Shown: in pieces, positions 34,237 through 35,898 of the stretch
How positions within the stretch are numbered: the first letter of the stretch is position 1
Layout: the number at the start of each line of letters is the position of its first letter
DNA from: DASZVN01 sp035547055
GTDB taxonomy: Bacteria; Pseudomonadota; Alphaproteobacteria; Rhizobiales; Methylopilaceae
Assembly (NCBI GenBank): GCA_035547055.1
Contig: DASZVN010000089.1
Span: forward strand, 1-35,898
DNA: 35,898 bases
Direction: 5' to 3'
Program-made: the position numbers and the translations under genes
The notes under the pieces: model-generated
The model's database searches: none
What the model saw: only the letters and a program-made list of their open reading frames with translations
What the model was told of the DNA's origin: nothing

Positions 34237-35580
34237 ATGGCATTGGCGGTGAAGGCGCCGACCCTACCGAGGCTCGGCGCCAGCTTCACGGTGCTGACGG
34301 CGGCGCGGCTCGTCGGCGCGGCGATCGGCTTCGCGACGCAGGTGCTGCTGGCGCGGACGCTGCCGCAGGGCGATCTCGGCCTGTTCTATCTCGCGACCAG
34401 CGTCGCGGTCATTGCCGGCATTCTCGGCTGCCTCGGCTTTCCCGCCGTCCTGATGCGCTTCCAGGTGCGCTACCGCGGCCGTGCCGTGGCCGATCTCACG
34501 GGCGCGCTGCTCAAGACGTCCCGCCGCGCCGGCGGCCTCGTCGCGCTGGCGCTGGCCGTGCTGGTTGCGGCCTATGCGCTGTTCTGGCCGGGGCTCTCGC
34601 CCAATCTCCGCCTCGGCCTCGTCATCGGCGCCGCCGCGGCGCCGCCCATCGCGATCACCCGGGTGGTCGGCGCCTTCGCCGCGGGCTTTCGCCTGTTCAA
34701 GCTGAACCTCGTGCCGGATCTCCTGGTCCGCCCGTTCCTGTTCCTCCTGTTCGTGCTCGCGGTCTCCACCCTCAGGCCGCCGCTCACACTGCCGCTCGCG
34801 CTCGGCGCGTTCGTGGCGCTGCTCTATGCCCAGTGGCTGCTGCAGGCCGTGCTGCTCCGCCGCCTCCTGCCCGATCTCGCCGCGCCGCGCCCGCTCAGGA
34901 CCGGCGTCGCCCGCGCCTGGGTCGGGGCGGCGCTGCCGCTGGTCGCGGTGATCCTGTTCGCCGAGTTCTTCGCCGACCTCGCGATCATGCTCGCCGGCCT
35001 GTTCGCGCCGCCGCAGGAGCTTGCCGCCTTCGCCGTCGCGATCAAGATCGCGATGCTGGCCGGCTTCGCCATCCAGGTCGGCTACCAGATCGCCTTTCCC
35101 GACCTCGCCGAGGCCCATCGCGCCCGCGACGGCCGCGCCCTGATGCGGGCCGCGCGGCTCTCGAACGTGATCGGCCTCGGCTCGGCGCTCGGCGCGACGC
35201 TCGTCCTGATCGTCGCCGGCGACCGCGTGCTCGGCGTCTTCGGCCCCGCCTTCGCGCGGTGGGACGGCGTGCTCGTGCTCCTGATGTTCGGCCAGATCCT
35301 GCGGGCCCTCGGCGGGCCGAACGTGCAGATGCTGACCCTCGGCGGCCACCAGAAGGCGCTGGCCTGGGCCTGCGCCGTCTCGGCGCTGACGCTGATCGTG
35401 CTCGACGCCGTGCTGATGCCGCGCTTCGGCGCGCTCGGCGCGGTTGCCGCCGTGCTAGGGGCCAATGCCGTCTGGACGGCGCTCCTGGCCTGGCTGCTCC
35501 GGACGCGGATGGGCATCCGCGTCGATTTCTTCGCCTTCGACGCCGCGCTGCCCCGCCTCCGCCCCTCGCCGTCGGCCTGA
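34237..35580 (+). CDS. Polysaccharide flippase (MATE/MOP superfamily, Wzx-like)
   Basis: A 447-aa integral membrane protein with about 12 to 14 hydrophobic helices, starting LGASFTVLTAARLVGAAIGFATQVLLARTLPQGDLGLFYLAT in parts, which is the typical helix 1-2 region of oligosaccharide flippases; ARTLPQGDLGLF is a family signature. AEFFADLAIMLAGLFAPPQELAAFAVA forms helix 7-8. It probably moves lipid-linked oligosaccharides across the inner membrane for cell-surface polysaccharide. No glycosyltransferases flank it, so the substrate is open. Its stop faces the 3' end of livM, whose open frame runs 126 bp into it. Confidence 0.88.
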   Translation: MALAVKAPTLPRLGASFTVLTAARLVGAAIGFATQVLLARTLPQGDLGLFYLATSVAVIAGILGCLGFPAVLMRFQVRYRGRAVADLTGALLKTSRRAGGLVALALAVLVAAYALFWPGLSPNLRLGLVIGAAAAPPIAITRVVGAFAAGFRLFKLNLVPDLLVRPFLFLLFVLAVSTLRPPLTLPLALGAFVALLYAQWLLQAVLLRRLLPDLAAPRPLRTGVARAWVGAALPLVAVILFAEFFADLAIMLAGLFAPPQELAAFAVAIKIAMLAGFAIQVGYQIAFPDLAEAHRARDGRALMRAARLSNVIGLGSALGATLVLIVAGDRVLGVFGPAFARWDGVLVLLMFGQILRALGGPNVQMLTLGGHQKALAWACAVSALTLIVLDAVLMPRFGALGAVAAVLGANAVWTALLAWLLRTRMGIRVDFFAFDAALPRLRPSPSA

Positions 35581-35898
35581 GCGAAGCGCCGCCGGCGGGG
35601 CGTGGCCGACCGGAATCAGGTCGGCCGGCACGTAGCGGCGGAGGAAGCCCCAGATGCCGCGCGGCTCGACCAGGATCACCGCGATCGAGAGCGTGCCGAG
35701 CAGGATGAAGTGCCAGACGCCGATCTCCGAGAGGTACTCGCGCAGGCCGAAGAAGATCAGCGTGCCGATGATCGGCCCCTCGAAGCTGCCGATGCCGCCG
35801 ATCACCACGATGAAGATGATGTAGACCGTCCAGTCGATGATGCTGAACGAGGCCGGCGGCGCGACCCGGAGCTTCTGCAGCGTGATGACGACGCCGGC
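35455..35898 (-). CDS. Branched-chain amino acid ABC transporter permease, LivM-like (C-terminal part)
   Basis: The visible 147 residues are the C-terminal end of a LivM/LivH-family inner-membrane permease; the gene continues past the right edge. SIIDWTVYIIFIVVIGGIGSFEGPIIGTLIFFGLREYL is highly typical (shown in pieces 35847-35735), as is ILVEPRGIWGF just before the end of the membrane domain. A normal LivM would stop soon after RGIWGFLRRYVPADLIP. Here the frame stays open for 40 or so further residues, antisense to the flippase gene (35455-35580), giving a basic tail with no family likeness. This is either a genuine overlap or a lost stop. Confidence 0.85.
   Translation of the reverse strand, partial: AGVVITLQKLRVAPPASFSIIDWTVYIIFIVVIGGIGSFEGPIIGTLIFFGLREYLSEIGVWHFILLGTLSIAVILVEPRGIWGFLRRYVPADLIPVGHAPPAALRSGRRRGAEAGQRGVEGEEIDADAHPRPEQPGQERRPDGIGP

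Overview
The window is chromosomal DNA of a very GC-rich alphaproteobacterium. The likely order is Hyphomicrobiales (Rhizobiales): the gene order cupin-gloB / methyltransferase / metW-metX / chorismate mutase-hisC-tyrA, the DUF6101-type protein upstream of etfBA-hbd, and several extragenic palindromic repeats all fit that group. This placement is inference from gene content. I see no integrase, transposase, CRISPR array, rRNA or phage module, so this is mostly housekeeping sequence with a few small accessory genes.

Layout. 1-2.3 kb: tRNA-Phe(GAA), a membrane-anchored triheme cytochrome c with a 49-residue lipoprotein overlapping its end, and tRNA-Arg(CCT). 2.3-13.3 kb, all on the minus strand: an operon reading a small 82-aa protein, glgX, treZ, a malQ::treY fusion and an M20 amidohydrolase, followed by a separate small peptidoglycan-binding-like protein. 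GlgX trims glycogen to malto-oligosaccharides, the MalQ half can re-lengthen short ones, TreY converts the reducing end to maltooligosyl-trehalose, and TreZ releases trehalose. The operon therefore encodes a glycogen-to-trehalose route with start/stop overlaps between glgX, treZ and malQ::treY. 13.4-16 kb, plus strand: a PAS/degenerate-GGDEF/EAL phosphodiesterase and an alpha/beta hydrolase. 16-18.3 kb: a cupin and gloB (minus) diverge from a methyltransferase-like gene (plus) across a nested palindromic repeat.

18.3-25 kb: metX-metW (minus) diverges from chorismate mutase-hisC-tyrA (plus). Back-to-back -35 boxes can be read in the 153-bp gap. leuC follows without leuD. 25-27.6 kb is a small accessory stretch: a LysR regulator, a GNAT acyltransferase whose 3' end overlaps it tail to tail, and two small unknown proteins; part of it is visibly poorer in GC than its surroundings. 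27.7-31.8 kb (minus): an exported metallo-beta-lactamase-fold protein, a Gly/Ser/Thr-rich small protein, then etfB-etfA-hbd, a module linking acyl-CoA oxidation to the quinone pool. 31.9-34 kb (minus): a DUF6101-type protein, an N-formylglutamate amidohydrolase and a DUF6968-type protein. 34.2-35.9 kb: a polysaccharide flippase (plus) converging on the 3' end of a branched-chain amino acid ABC permease (livM-like) that runs off the right edge.

Long open frames opposite or out of frame with these genes (for example 4048-8100 plus) are by-products of GC-rich codon use and are not annotated. The observations most worth a second look are the glycogen-to-trehalose operon with its fusion and possible sigma-54 promoter, the low-GC GNAT/LysR/small-protein stretch, the orphan cytochrome with its tiny lipoprotein, and the nested repeat at 17.3 kb.
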